In this document: positions 44,534 through 56,000 of the stretch, piece by piece | Layout of the letters: every line of letters begins with the position of its first letter | Position numbering within the stretch: the first letter of the stretch is position 1 | Assembly: GCA_950097015.1 (NCBI GenBank) | Contig: CATNEN010000039.1 | Location: forward strand, 10,386,001-10,450,000 | DNA length: 64,000 nucleotides | Source of the DNA: Macrostomum hystrix | Lineage: Eukaryota > Platyhelminthes > Macrostomidae | Reading direction: 5' to 3' | Program-made: the position numbers and the translations under genes | Notes under the pieces: model-generated | Told to the model about the DNA's origin: nothing | Database searches by the model: none | The model's input: the letters and a program-made list of their open reading frames with translations, nothing else

Positions 44534-47500
44534 GTGGCACATCTTCAGCTATCCAGAGTTGCAGCTTGTTGTGTCAGCGGCTTCGCCTTGGCCGGCGGCG
44601 GCTGCGGTCGCGCCGTCAGTCGCTTGAACTTTCAGCAGCGGCTTTTGCATTACCTGGCCGTGACACCGGCTGCTAAAGCTTCCATTGTTGTTGCAACAGC
44701 TAGGCGTCAGAAGCACACCGATTTGCGTCCGCCGAAGCCCACCTTGGCGCATCGTTTAGTTAATGCTGCGCCTAGCGCATTACAGCCCTACCTCAGACTG
44801 GCACGGTTAGACCGACCCATCGGCACCTGGCTGCTCTACCTGCCTTGCGCTTGGAGCATCACTATGGCAACGCCGAATGGTTTGCTGCCAGATCCGTTAG
44901 TATTGGGACTGTTCGGGTTGGGGGCTGTGCTGATGCGTGGAGCCGGCTGCACCATGAACGATATTCTCGACAGGTAAGTTGAGCCAGGTACTCTCGGTCA
45001 GCTCAAAGATAAGAGCAAATTATCATCAGTTAATGTGTTCGTACAGTTAGTCAGTCATCAATCGATGTACATGTAGTCGTACAGGTAGTCACAATGGTCG
45101 TCCTGATTCATGAGAACAGTTCAAGTTTTTGATAACGTCATTCGTCGTCTGGAATTTTTTAATAGAGCACATCTTCCCACAAAAGAAGACATTATTCGAC
45201 AGTTAAGGTTTCGTACAGTCGATTTCGAAGTATCAGTGAAGCAGTAACGTTTTAAACTTCCGAAAGAGAGTAGCCCGTAAAGGGCGGTTAATCCCTTTGT
45301 CCCTTATTAATCCCTTTACTTATTAGTAACAGTGACTGATTTCTTACTGGTATTAAAAATTAACTAACGACCTTTTATCTAGGGACTTTGACAAACTCGT
45401 CCAGCGAACAGAGGACCGGCCAATCCCATCTGGCCAAGTGTCCGTGCCACGCGCCACCGCATTCCTTGTTGGCCAATCACTACTGGCCGCTTGCATACTA
45501 TTTCAATTTGATTGGTTCACAGTAGGACTGGGCGTGGCCTCGCTAGGCCTTGTGGCCACCTATCCGCTGTTTAAGCGATTCACCTATTGGCCACAGGCGG
45601 CTCTAGGTACGGAAAGTTCAGCTTAAACAGTAATGTCTTAAACCGAACACAAATCAGTTTATAAATTAGAAATGCTTAGAGTGTCCGCCCAATAACGCCC
45701 TACATGTAGATAATAAATTAATTAACAGTGTTTTGCTTTTTTCCTGCGCGCTCCAGGCGTTACACTCAACTTCGGCGTTCTGATTGGTTACTCAGCCATC
45801 CAAGCTCACTGTGATTGGCCAGTAGTCTTGCCACTGTACGGAGCTGCTATCCTATGGACTATGATTTATGATACAATCTATTCCCATCAAGTACGGGCTT
45901 CAATAACTAAATAGTATTTATCAAATTTTTTTGTGAAAACGTGGTTTGTTTGCATTTTTAAACCTAAACTATTTCTTGTTTAACCTTAGCTAGTATTTGC
46001 ACCGCCAAGCAGTCTGCTCACAGCTGTGTTGTTGTCCTTAGTGTAACCTACTAGCTACTCAGTGCGTGTGTATCGCTCATTAAGTCTCATTTAGTTGCAC
46101 CAGGATGGAAAAAGAACTCAAAAGTTGATAGTTGCCGCTGCCCCCGGTTTTGTCACCTGGTGTAGCCCTAAATTATTTAATAAACAGTGACCAAAAAACC
46201 CGGCTGGATATCAATGTTCAGTCTCTGGCTTGTTCAAGCTGAGTAACCAATCAGTAAATGGCGGCGGAACATTGTAGTAGGAATAGCATTGTGACACGCA
46301 TTGAATTGACTGCATCCTTCCTATGCACTAAAAGCTATTCAATTATCAATCTAATTGCAGGCCTCACATTTAACTATGGGGCATTGTTGGGCTACGCTGC
46401 CATTAACGGCGGCCTCAATCCTGCCGTTTGCCTGCCCCTCTATGCGGCCGGTTTTTGCTGGACAATGGTCTATGACACCATTTATGCGCACCAGGTGACC
46501 AAACCTGAGGGCTGGTCTAGGGGCGGTTTTAGACAGAGATGGCGGTTGCTTATGGATTTAAGTATCTTTTATTTGCTACTTAAAGTACAATGCAAAATAT
46601 TTTTTCTTTGCTTGTTTTTTCAGCTCTAACCTAATTAGAGCTGACTAACTAACCTACATTATTAGTTGCAATAGAAAACGGATTTTACTAATATCTCACT
46701 CAGTTTTTTGTTTAGTTATGAAATGCAAAAAAGTAAAAAGAAAATTAAAGTGCTCTCCGAACTAAATTAACTGGAACTACTGTTTTGTATTGAAAAGTTA
46801 AACAGGGGTGTAGGGACTGTCCGACGCGAGGCGATTCTGCCTTTTCCCCTGAACCCTGAGCACACGCACGCTGGCACATACACACAAAGAGGTGTCTATC
46901 TACATGAACCTTCAACCTTCAAGGCACAGTAAGGTGCACAGTACACTGTCCGACAGTGTGCTCAGGAGTCAGCGAAATGGGCAGAATTGCCGAAAAGCCT
47001 ACACGACTGATACTTTTTTAGTATTTTGTAGCAAAATTCGCATGAATTCTAGTTTATAGAATTGTTCTACTAACAGTAATACTCCTGGTACGCAATCGTA
47101 TATAATTATAATTCAAGCAAACCTTGTTTTTCAATATTTTGCTCACACTTTAGGACAAAGAGGACGACCTGATCGCTGGCGTCAAGTCTACCGCCCTGCT
47201 GTTCGGTGATGCAACAAAGACCTGGCTAACAGGCTTCACCCTGGGCATGGCGCTAATGCTGGCCACAGCTGGGGTTAACGCTAATTGCGGCCTGTTCTAT
47301 CACGCCGGCGCCATGTTCGCCTCGCTGCACCTGGCCCAGCAGGTGGCGAGCGTCCAGTTGGACAACCCGGCCGACTGTCTGGCCAAGTTCAAATCGAATC
47401 GCAATCTCGGCATCGCCTTCTGGCTAGCCCTGTTGTGCGAAAATTTCTTCGGCCTTCCGGCGCCAGGTTTCGGCGGCGGATTTGAGGCCGGCGATTCGGC

Positions 47501-47534
47501 CGACCTGTTCGACTCGTACGACGATAATGATTGA
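44534..47534 (+). CDS. COQ2: 4-hydroxybenzoate polyprenyltransferase COQ2, with alternative exons
   Basis: COQ2 attaches the polyprenyl tail to the quinone ring precursor in the inner mitochondrial membrane, in ubiquinone synthesis. Exons: (5' end unresolved) to 44973, 45383-45606, then either 45757-45890 or 46361-46494, then 47154-47534. The chain follows human COQ2 ([31 protein letters not shown]). The first prenyl-binding aspartate motif NDILDRDFD is split across exons 1-2. The second, YDTIYxHQ-DKEDD, spans the alternative exon and the last exon. No in-frame ATG precedes the conserved region before about 44863, so a short upstream exon with the start codon and targeting peptide is expected. 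The Arg-rich segment before RLVNAAP suits a mitochondrial presequence. Confidence 0.95.
45757..45890 (+). other. COQ2: COQ2 alternative exon, rhodoquinone-type (e-like)
   Basis: A 134-nt exon between a CTCCAG acceptor and a GTACGG donor. It encodes [15 protein letters not shown] at the start and [12 protein letters not shown] at the end. Compared with the exon at 46361 it has Leu for Phe at exon position 4 and Ser for Ala at position 43. As I recall, these are the F204L and A243S type changes of the COQ-2e form in rhodoquinone-making animals. Confidence 0.85.
46361..46494 (+). other. COQ2: COQ2 alternative exon, ubiquinone-type (a-like)
   Basis: A 134-nt exon after TTGCAG and before GTGACC. 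It encodes [15 protein letters not shown] at the start and [12 protein letters not shown] at the end, the canonical sequence. It has the same length and phase as the exon at 45757; splicing both in would shift the frame. Confidence 0.88.
46815..46990. mobile_element. SINE family 1 fragments, head to head, in the last COQ2 intron
   Basis: A minus-strand piece (gaggcgattctgcc; ctgagcacacgcac) meets a plus-strand piece (gtgtgctcaggagtcagcga; atgggcagaattgcc), making an imperfect palindrome. Confidence 0.65.
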
Positions 47535-47679
47535 GTCGATTATAGCGTCTGTCTCAATCATTTAATTTTCGACCCGATACTAGATTAGTGAGATTGTTCT
47601 ATGACTTCAACCCGACCGAAAGACCCAATTTACACCTGATGGAAACCTTACCTGACAAGCGGCATTTTAAAGTCGTTTC

Positions 47680-48745
47680 AAACGCTTCTCTAACGACTCA
47701 AAGGCCTCTCAAGAGACTCAAAGGCTTCTCTAACGACTCAAAGGCCTCTCAAGAGACTCAAAGGCCTCTCAAGAGACTCAAAGGCCTCTCAAGAGACTCA
47801 AAGGCCTCTCAAGAGACTCAAAGGCCTCTCAAGAGACTCAAAGGCCTCTCAAGAGACTCAAAGGCCTCTCAAGAGACTCAAAGGCCTCTCAAGAGACTCA
47901 AAGGCCTCTCAAGAGACTCAAAGGCCTCTCAAGAGACTCAAAGGCCTCTCAAGAGACTCAAACGCTTCTCTAACGACTCAAAGGCCTCTCAAGAGACTCA
48001 AAGGCCTTTCAAGAGACTCAAACGCTTCTCTAACGACTCAAAGGCCTCTCAAGAGACTCAAAGGCCTCTTTAGCGACTCAAAAGCTTCTCTAACGACTCA
48101 AAGGCCTCTCAAGAGACTCAAAGGCCTCTCAAGAGACTCAAAGGCCTCTCAAGAGACTCAAAGGCCTCTCAAGAGACTCAAAGGCCTCTCAAGAGACTCA
48201 AAGGCCTCTCAAGAGACTCAAAGGCCTCTTTAGCGACTCAAAAGCTTCTCTAACGACTCAAAGGCCTCTCAAGAGACTCAAACGCTTCTCTAACGACTCA
48301 AAGGCCTCTCAAGAGACTCAAAGGCCTCTTTAGCGACTCAAAAGCTTCTCTAACGACTCAAAGGCCTCTCAAGAGACTCAAAGGCCTCTCAAGAGACTCA
48401 AACGCTTCTCTAACGACTCAAAGGCCTCTCAAGAGACTCAAAGGCCTCTCAAGAGACTCAAACGCTTCTCTAACGACTCAAAGGCCTCTCAAGAGACTCA
48501 AAGGCCTCTCAAGAGACTCAAACGCTTCTCTAACGACTCAAAGGCCTCTCAAGAGACTCAAAGGCCTCTCAAGAGACTCAAACGCTTCTCTAACGACTCA
48601 AAGGCCTCTCAAGAGACTCAAACGCTTCTCTAACGACTCAAAGGCCTCTCAAGAGACTCAAAGGCCTCTTTAGCGACTCAAAAGCTTCTCTAACGACTCA
48701 AAAGCCTCTGAAGAGACTCAAAGGCCTCTCTAATGACTCAATGGC
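47680..48745. repeat. Minisatellite of 20-nt unit, about 53 copies, 3' of COQ2
   Basis: The main unit is aaggcctctcaagagactca, interspersed with ttctctaacgactcaaaggc and tttagcgactcaaaagcttc variants. The minor variant shares its sequence with the tail of the array at 37497-38065. Confidence 0.97.
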
Positions 48746-48751
48746 CTCTTT

Positions 48752-48840
48752 GATCCCTGAGCACACGGATACGTACGCAAGCACTCTCACAGGTTTGTGT
48801 ACATCTGCCTTGATTTTATCATATCAGAGCAGTGTACAGG
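48752..48840 (-). mobile_element. SINE family 1 fragment
   Basis: A short middle piece: ctgagcacacggatacgtac and tgtgtacatctgcc on the plus strand match the inverted SINE body. Confidence 0.6.
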
Positions 48841-49274
48841 GAGAAGGGAGAAAGGCGAAAGCCCCCATTAACAAAGTGATTGATTATTTCTATATCGTTT
48901 TTAGTAAAATGTGCATAATTTTTAACGGAGTTTAGTTTTATTTAACCTATGAACATAAATTTAGTGTCCTGTTCAATTCACTATCGGCATTTTCTTCGTG
49001 TTAAGCTATAGCTGGTCGTGTGTTTGTGTGTGTGTGTGTCGTAAAGATGTTTTCTTGTTAGGAAACAATCAATGCTAGACTTTTATTATATAATAAAAAA
49101 TTTATGTATAAATAAATGATTTGAAAATCCACGAGAGTTGCAACCGATTACTCTCGTTATTTTGTCATGTGCCTTTGAAATTCGATTAAATTTATACAAG
49201 GAATAGTTCAATGTCCCTTACACATAAGAAAATAATTAATCAACTACCAGGATGATTTCCCCTGTGACAATTAA
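48841..49274. other. Spacer, no gene seen
   Basis: AT-rich, with a short (GT)n run near 49025. No feature is supported. Confidence 0.45.
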
Positions 49275-49640
49275 TTGACTCGAGAACACGGGCAAACTTT
49301 CTGTTGCGCATCTTCTGAAACAAGAATCAAGTTGGCAGTCTTTTGGACCGTCGAGATATTCAACGGTTCTGGCCGAATGTCAGATTTTTCACACATGAGA
49401 TTTCACACACCACCCGAATGTACCTGCATCATCTCCGACTTCGGCGGTCACCGACCTTCGTCTAGACGGAGCTGCTTTGTGTATAGGGGTGTATGAAATA
49501 CACTTCCTTCCGACCTTCGGCCAGAACCGTTGAATATCTAGATGGTGGCGACTTAATTCTTGTTGCTCCGTTCGGGTGCAGCAAAAATAGTCTTCAGGGG
49601 GGGGGGAAACTCCCCCCTAGGTGTAAAAATGGCTTGGTAG
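49275..49640 (-). mobile_element. Second copy of the dispersed repeat at 20970, with inverted segment
   Basis: Minus-strand blocks match the 21 kb copy (cagaagatgcgcaacagaaa; cggagatgatgcaggtacat). An inverted repeat is formed by ggaccgtcgagatattcaac at about 49347 and its complement near 49518. The right end holds ttgctccgttcgggtgcagc in plus orientation, so the copy has been rearranged. Confidence 0.55.
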
Positions 49641-50019
49641 TCCTACTGTTAAAGCTCAAATTGAATCACACACTTCAGCTAAGCATCTGATCTGACACTA
49701 CAGTCAGCCAAACTGTTCTATAAACTTGCTAAAAGTTCAGCAATTGATCATCCGCCATCAATTGGTGCCTAACTACATATCGTAATAATTTGACGCTGGA
49801 GATGCTTCAGTTAGGTAGCCAGTCCTTCTTTTGCAACTTCTCCGGTTTCCAAAGTTGCAACGGCAGCAGCAGCAAGAACAAGTGCTCGTCCATTAGCTAA
49901 TTAGCTGCACCCGTCGATGGGCACAGAACCGCTTTGTTCCGCGGATATTCTCAGCTTGATCCTACTATTAAAAGCGGTCGCCAATTAATTGCTAATTGAA
50001 GCTAATACCAGCTGCAACA
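49641..50019. other. Upstream region of ankyrin-SMG1
   Basis: No gene was seen. An acceptor-like taccag ends 9 nt before the SMG1 start codon. Confidence 0.4.
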
Positions 50020-53000
50020 ATGAGCTCTACTCCTCCGGAAACTGCATCCGCGTCATCGGTTCCGCCAGCTGAGGAGTCTAGCTCGGTGGAGCGCTGGTTT
50101 CAGGCCATAGACTGCGCTAGATTTAGCAGGGTCAAGGAGGCCTTCGCCGCTATTGACAATGTCGACGTTGTCACAGCCAGGCCGTTTAGTGGAAAAGTGA
50201 TCGTAAGTGACAATTTAATCGGTGTATTTTCTCATTTTTTACCTGGCCTGACACCTTAACGCGCATATTTCAATTCAGCACAAGGACGTCACCGGCCTAC
50301 ATTTGGCGTCTTACATTGGACAAAAGGACATTGTCCGCTTTCTTTTAAATGAAAAAGCCAATCCTAACGCTGCTACAAGTGTGAGCTTTTGTGTCTGTCA
50401 TCGTGCTGGAATATTTGAGCAGTCAATACTCAATAACACTGATTATTATCTGATTGTCTGACTTTTTCAGCTTGGCTACCGACCGATACACTTCGCGGCC
50501 TCTGAGGGTCACGTGACCACGGTGGATTTTCTGGTCAGCGCTGGCGCCGACGTCAACCCGTCAACTGTTGTAAGCGAATGCGCGAATAAAAACTAGAGAG
50601 CAATAAGATCAATAACCTACCTTACTTGCCGGTGACAGACTGTGATAGAATAGAGCTGGAAGCTGGTGACTGACTGTATGAAAAAAATAGAACTGGAAGC
50701 TGGTGACACTGACGATTTATAAGTTGCTACATCAAATCACGTGATCTGACTCCCAGGAAGGCGACACGCCGATAGTTCTGGCGCTGAAGTGTGGCATGCG
50801 AGACACCGTGCGCAAATTGTTAAACAGCGGCGCCAGTTTGACCGGTTTGAACGAAGTGTTTCTGCAGAATTGCGTCAAGCGCGGTGCCCTGCCCAGGGAC
50901 GCTTTGACACAGCCGGCTTCCGTCACGGGCTCTACTGCAGGCGGCACTGGCGGGCGCAGATCTGGCCTCAGGCAGCAGAGACAGCAGCAGCAGCAGCAGG
51001 GCGGTGGCAACAATTCCTCAGGCGATGCGTCAATGCAGCGACGATGGCGAGAGTTAAAATCTCGATTCGCCGAAGCTGACGCTGCGGCTGCCGCAATCGA
51101 TGACAACAGGTCGACCGCAACCGTCGCCGCCTCCTCAGCGGCGGTTTCCCGGTGCGTCCGCCGCCTGCTAGCCGACTGTCGCACCGAGGAGCGACTGGAA
51201 AGCCGAGCCAAGGATCTGGCCGCTGCGCTTAGTAATGCCGGCCCTGATCCGCCTCTCGCGGTCGACCTGGCCGAATTGCTGGAGATGCTGGCCTTCGATT
51301 GCGGCTTCCCCGTGGCCGGCTCTCTGGCCGACTGTCTGGCGGGCCTGCGGCTGCGCTCTAGACGAATCAGGGAGGGCCCGGGTGCCTGGGCTGTCCGGCT
51401 GATGCGAAAGGTAATCATGCTTTTCATTTTGCTCTCTTTTTGTTCACGCCAAATCTTAGTCAGAGCCTCTCCAACCACCTCCCTCCGCAATATCTTCAAT
51501 GTACATTCATTCAATTACCCCCCTCCGCAATATCTTTAATGTACATTCATCCAACCACCTCCCTTCGTAATATCTTTAATGTACATTCATCCAACCACCT
51601 CCCTTCGTAATATCTTTAATGTACATTCATCCAACCACCTCCCTTCGTAATATATTTAATGTACATTCATTCAAACACCTCCCTTCGTAATATCTTCAAT
51701 TTACATTCATCTAACCACATCCCTTCGTAATATTTTCAATTTACATCCATCCAATCACTTCCCTCCGCAATATCTTCAATGTACATTCATTCAACCACCT
51801 CCCTCCGCAATATCTTCAATTTACATTCATCCAATCACTTCCCTCCGCAATATCTTCAATGTACATTCATTCAACCACCACCCTCCGCAATATCTTCAAT
51901 TTACATTCATCCAATCACTTCTCTCCGTAATATCTTCAATGGACATTTATGCAACCACCTCCTTCCTTTATCTCGATCATAATCTCTCTACAGTCCACTA
52001 CAGTACTTGCTCGTGATGCGTAATTGGTATAAGTCTCCGGCCATTGGCAGGCGCAAGATCCATCGCAGGATTCTCACTCGCTAGATGCAAGCCTGTGCCT
52101 GTGTCGCGCTCTGCTGTCACTGGAACGCAGCGAGTCCACTGGTCGGCTGTCGCCAGCAGCCGAAGAGTTCATCAACCAGACAGTGTCAGCGCTGGAGAGC
52201 ACGGAGGAGCCGCGCCACCTTCTCCAGCTGCTGCCTATTGTCAAACTGTCAGCCGTCCTGTTCCAGTCGACTCTACTAGCTAAATTTGAAGAGCTGGCCG
52301 ATGTACTTATCGGCTGGTCTGTGGACCCCGGTGATATGGCCGACGCACTGTCCGAGCCGTTACTCACCTGCCTGGCCTCTCTCAGTTATTTCTGGCGCAC
52401 CTGCTTCGACTATACCTGGCAATTGCTTGATAGCTTGTTAGACGATGTTGCCAATCTTGTCGCTAAAGATTTGCCTGATGCTCTGGCCTCGGCGACTGGC
52501 AAGATGACCGGGATCGGCGGCGGAGTAGCTCGGCGCGATTCATTGACACCGTCAGCTTCAACGCCAGAAGAGATTGCAGCTAGGGCAGTTTCACTATTAG
52601 AGACCTTTGCCACCGTGCTGGCTGCGGTGAACAGCGACCGAGATGCTGATTGTAGGATTTGTTCACTGTGCACTGTTCCTTATTACTAATTTTGAAGGCC
52701 CATGTAAAGCCGTTTATCGAAGCTTATATCGTATGTCGAAGGTAGATGGCTTAATCGACAGGTGTCTTCTAGTATTTACATTTGCGGGAAAGAATGGTGG
52801 AGCCAAGTGTGTGTACGTAAAACTTAGGGACAATGTGACTAAGTAAGTTAGGTGTCTATGCGTCTGCACGTGTGCATTTGAAGAAGTAGCGGAGTGAGGT
52901 GGCTGCTAGTGTGTACAGGAAATAAATAGCGGAGTGGGGTGGGTATAGGAATGTACGTTAAATATAAGAATTGACGGCTTGAGGTAGGTGTAGAAATGTA

Positions 53001-56000
53001 TAATAAAGGAAGAATTAGCGGAGTGGGGTGGGTGTAGGAATTTACAATAAAGAAAAGAATTAGCGGGGTGGGGTAGGTGTAGGAATGTACATTGTAAAAA
53101 TAATTTGCGGAGTGAGGTGGGTAAATGTGTTTACATTTCTAGAAGAAGTTGCGGAGTGAGTGCGGAGGCTGTAAAAGCGTCCATCTTATTCGTTGCCAGC
53201 CGTCGCCAGATTGGAACCAGACGGCCTGCTTGAACTGCTCTCTCGCCTGTCGCAACAGCTGCCCAGCCTGACCAGCGCCGACGTCACCCTGTGCTTCGGC
53301 GGCGGCTGTGATAGGCTTCGCCTAGCTGCCAATCTGGCACTCCTATCGCTGTTGAAAGCTTTGAAACGATGCCCGACAACTGGCGGAGTTGGTTGCCTTG
53401 GCAGCCTGGCAGATCCGCTGCTAAACTACCTGTGCGATCAGTTGCCGGCGCCCAGCGAGTCGCGGCCGCACCAGCCGATGATTCGCTTCCCTAGCAACGC
53501 CTATCTCACTAGCCTGATCGATTTGACGTCTCTCGTGGCGAGCCTGATTGGCCCCGGCCTGCCAGTGCGCAGTCTCTACACTGCCATCGGGCCCTACTCT
53601 GTGCTGCATTGCGCCAAGCTGTCTCCCAATCCGCTGATTGTCCAACGAGTGCTGGCCCTGTTCTCCGGCCTGCTGAGTCTTGACGACTTTAGCCTCACTG
53701 ACGCCATCTATCAGACTCTGATTAGTGATCTGGAGCAGTGCCTGCGGGTGCTCGTGCGGCTCTGCGGCAGCGGGTTCGAGGTAGTTCCCGGTGACATATC
53801 TGGTCCTAACAGTAGCCTACCACCTGTGCTTCACCTGGTCCTACAGTAGCCTACCACCTGTGCCTCACCTGGTCCTACAGTAGCCTTTAACCTGTGCTTC
53901 ACCTGGTCCTACAGTAGCCTACCACCTGTGCCTCACCTGGTCCTACAGTAGCCTTTAACCTGTGCTTCACCTGGTCCTACAGTAGCCTACCACCTGTGCT
54001 TCACCTGGTCCTACAGTAGCCTACCACCTGTGCCTCACCTGGTCCTACAGTAGCCTACCACCTGTGCCTCACCTGGTCCTACAGTAGCCTACTACCTGTG
54101 CCTCACCTGGTCCTACAGTAGCCTACCACCTGTGCCTCACCTGGTCCTACAGTAGCCTACCACCTGTGCCTCACCTGGTCCTACAGTAGCCTACCACCTG
54201 TGCCTCACCTGGTCATACAGTAGCCTAGAACCTGTGCCTCACCTGGTCCCACAGTAGCCTACCACCAGAGCCTCACCTGGTCCTACAGTATCCTACCACC
54301 TGTGCCTCACCTGGTCCCACAGTAGCCTACCACCAGAGCCTCACCTGGTCCTACAGTATCCTACCACCTGTGCCTCACCTCGTCTTGCTCCGCAGGTGAA
54401 CCTGGTGCAGGAGAACGGTTTCCGTGACAAGCGGTACACCGGCTCAGAGGCGGAGGCCCTGGCTCTATTTAACTGTCTCGCCCTGCGCGAACTTGGCCGA
54501 GTCAGCTTCGCGGACTACAGGCCGAGCCTAGTGCGACTTCAGCCGCCGCTGTTCAACCTTCTGGCCAGCGGCTACCTGCCTCTGCTAGACCCGGCTGTCA
54601 TGCGCCACTACCCCCGCCTGCACTGGGCTCTGCTGCGCACCCTGCAGTCGCATTGCTCTGCCCACGGCTATTTCTACGCCTATAGTCCCTACTGCGCCGA
54701 TGCGAAGACCTTCAACGAATCCAGCGCCGCCGCAGCCGCCGAAGCCGATCATGTGAGCCTGTCGCCCCGGTTGCAACAGCTGCTGCAGTGCTTGGGCGCC
54801 CTGCTGGCTTCGCCCAACTGTCCGGCCAAATCTGCCGCCTGCGCTGTCAGCTGCCTGCGCGAATTGGCTGCAGCTGCCACCGAGCGAGAGCGTCGGCATT
54901 CCAGGCGCTTGTTCGCCTCGCCAGACGCCCAGCTGATGCTGCGGCGCGTGGCCAGGTCGTTGCGTCTGCAGGCGTCGCCTTCCTACCAGGCGGCCGCTGT
55001 GCGCCTCATGGCCGCCTGCTTGTCGGGCATCGGTGCCGCCGCTACAGCTTCGGCCAGCGTTGGCGCTGCCGGCGATTCCGGCAGCTCTGACGCCGAGCAG
55101 TTCAGCCAGACTTTCGAAGGTCAGTTACGACCTTGCACCCTACCGATTTTGCACCCTACCGATTCACACCCTACCGATTCACACCCTACCGATTCACACC
55201 CTACCGATTCACACCCTACTGATTCACACCCTACCGATTCACACCCTACCGATTCACACCCTACTAATTCAAACACTACACCCAATCCCATTCACACCCA
55301 ATCCCATTCACACCCAATCCCATTCACACAATCAAATTCATGAGAAAGCCCCAATAAACACTTGCGCTCAATCGATCGGTTAATCGCAATTCAATCAATT
55401 AAATTTTCTAGTTGTGTTGGACTCCGTATTCGCTCTGCTATCAACTAGCGACTCTGGTCTGGCCACTGAGTGCCTGCACCTAATCAGCGTCATACCTATG
55501 GAGATCTACCTGCCGTGTTTAATGACCGCTGCCACTTCTGCTAAGCAGGCGCGTTGCCTCGACAACGACGAAGGCCGCGGCGACGACGGCTCGGATCTGC
55601 GCGGCCAGTGGTTGGGCCTGCGTCACCATATGATGCGCACCTGTGAGATGGCCTTTTCCGTCCCCAATCTGCGCCTAGTGCTCAAGTACCTGCTTGAAGG
55701 AGCAGCCAAGCAGCAGCCACCGCAGCTCTACGGCATCTTCCTAGCGTGCACTCCTGCCGAACAGGAGCAGAAAATGGCCGAGGCTTCACCGGATTTCGCC
55801 TCCCTGCTGGGCCAAAGCCGACACGTTCTGAGCTTCCAGTGGTTCTGGGCCACCTGGGAGGTCAGCTGGTTCTGCGTGCTGAATAAGCTTAAGGTAGCTC
55901 AAGGTTTTGTTTTGTTTATTTATCACTGCCCCACTGTACATTCGCACCCACCCTCCGCCTCTCTCCGCACTGTACATTCGCACCCACCCTCCGCCTCTCT

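Noticed and set aside
44863-44865. Using the first in-frame ATG as the COQ2 start
   Set aside because: It would remove conserved sequence upstream (RLVNAAP to LPCAWS), so a start in an unseen upstream exon is more likely.
50732-51514. 260-residue minus-strand frame opposite SMG1 exon 4
   Set aside because: The plus strand encodes ankyrin and SMG1-like sequence with matching splice phases; the minus frame is an antisense shadow.
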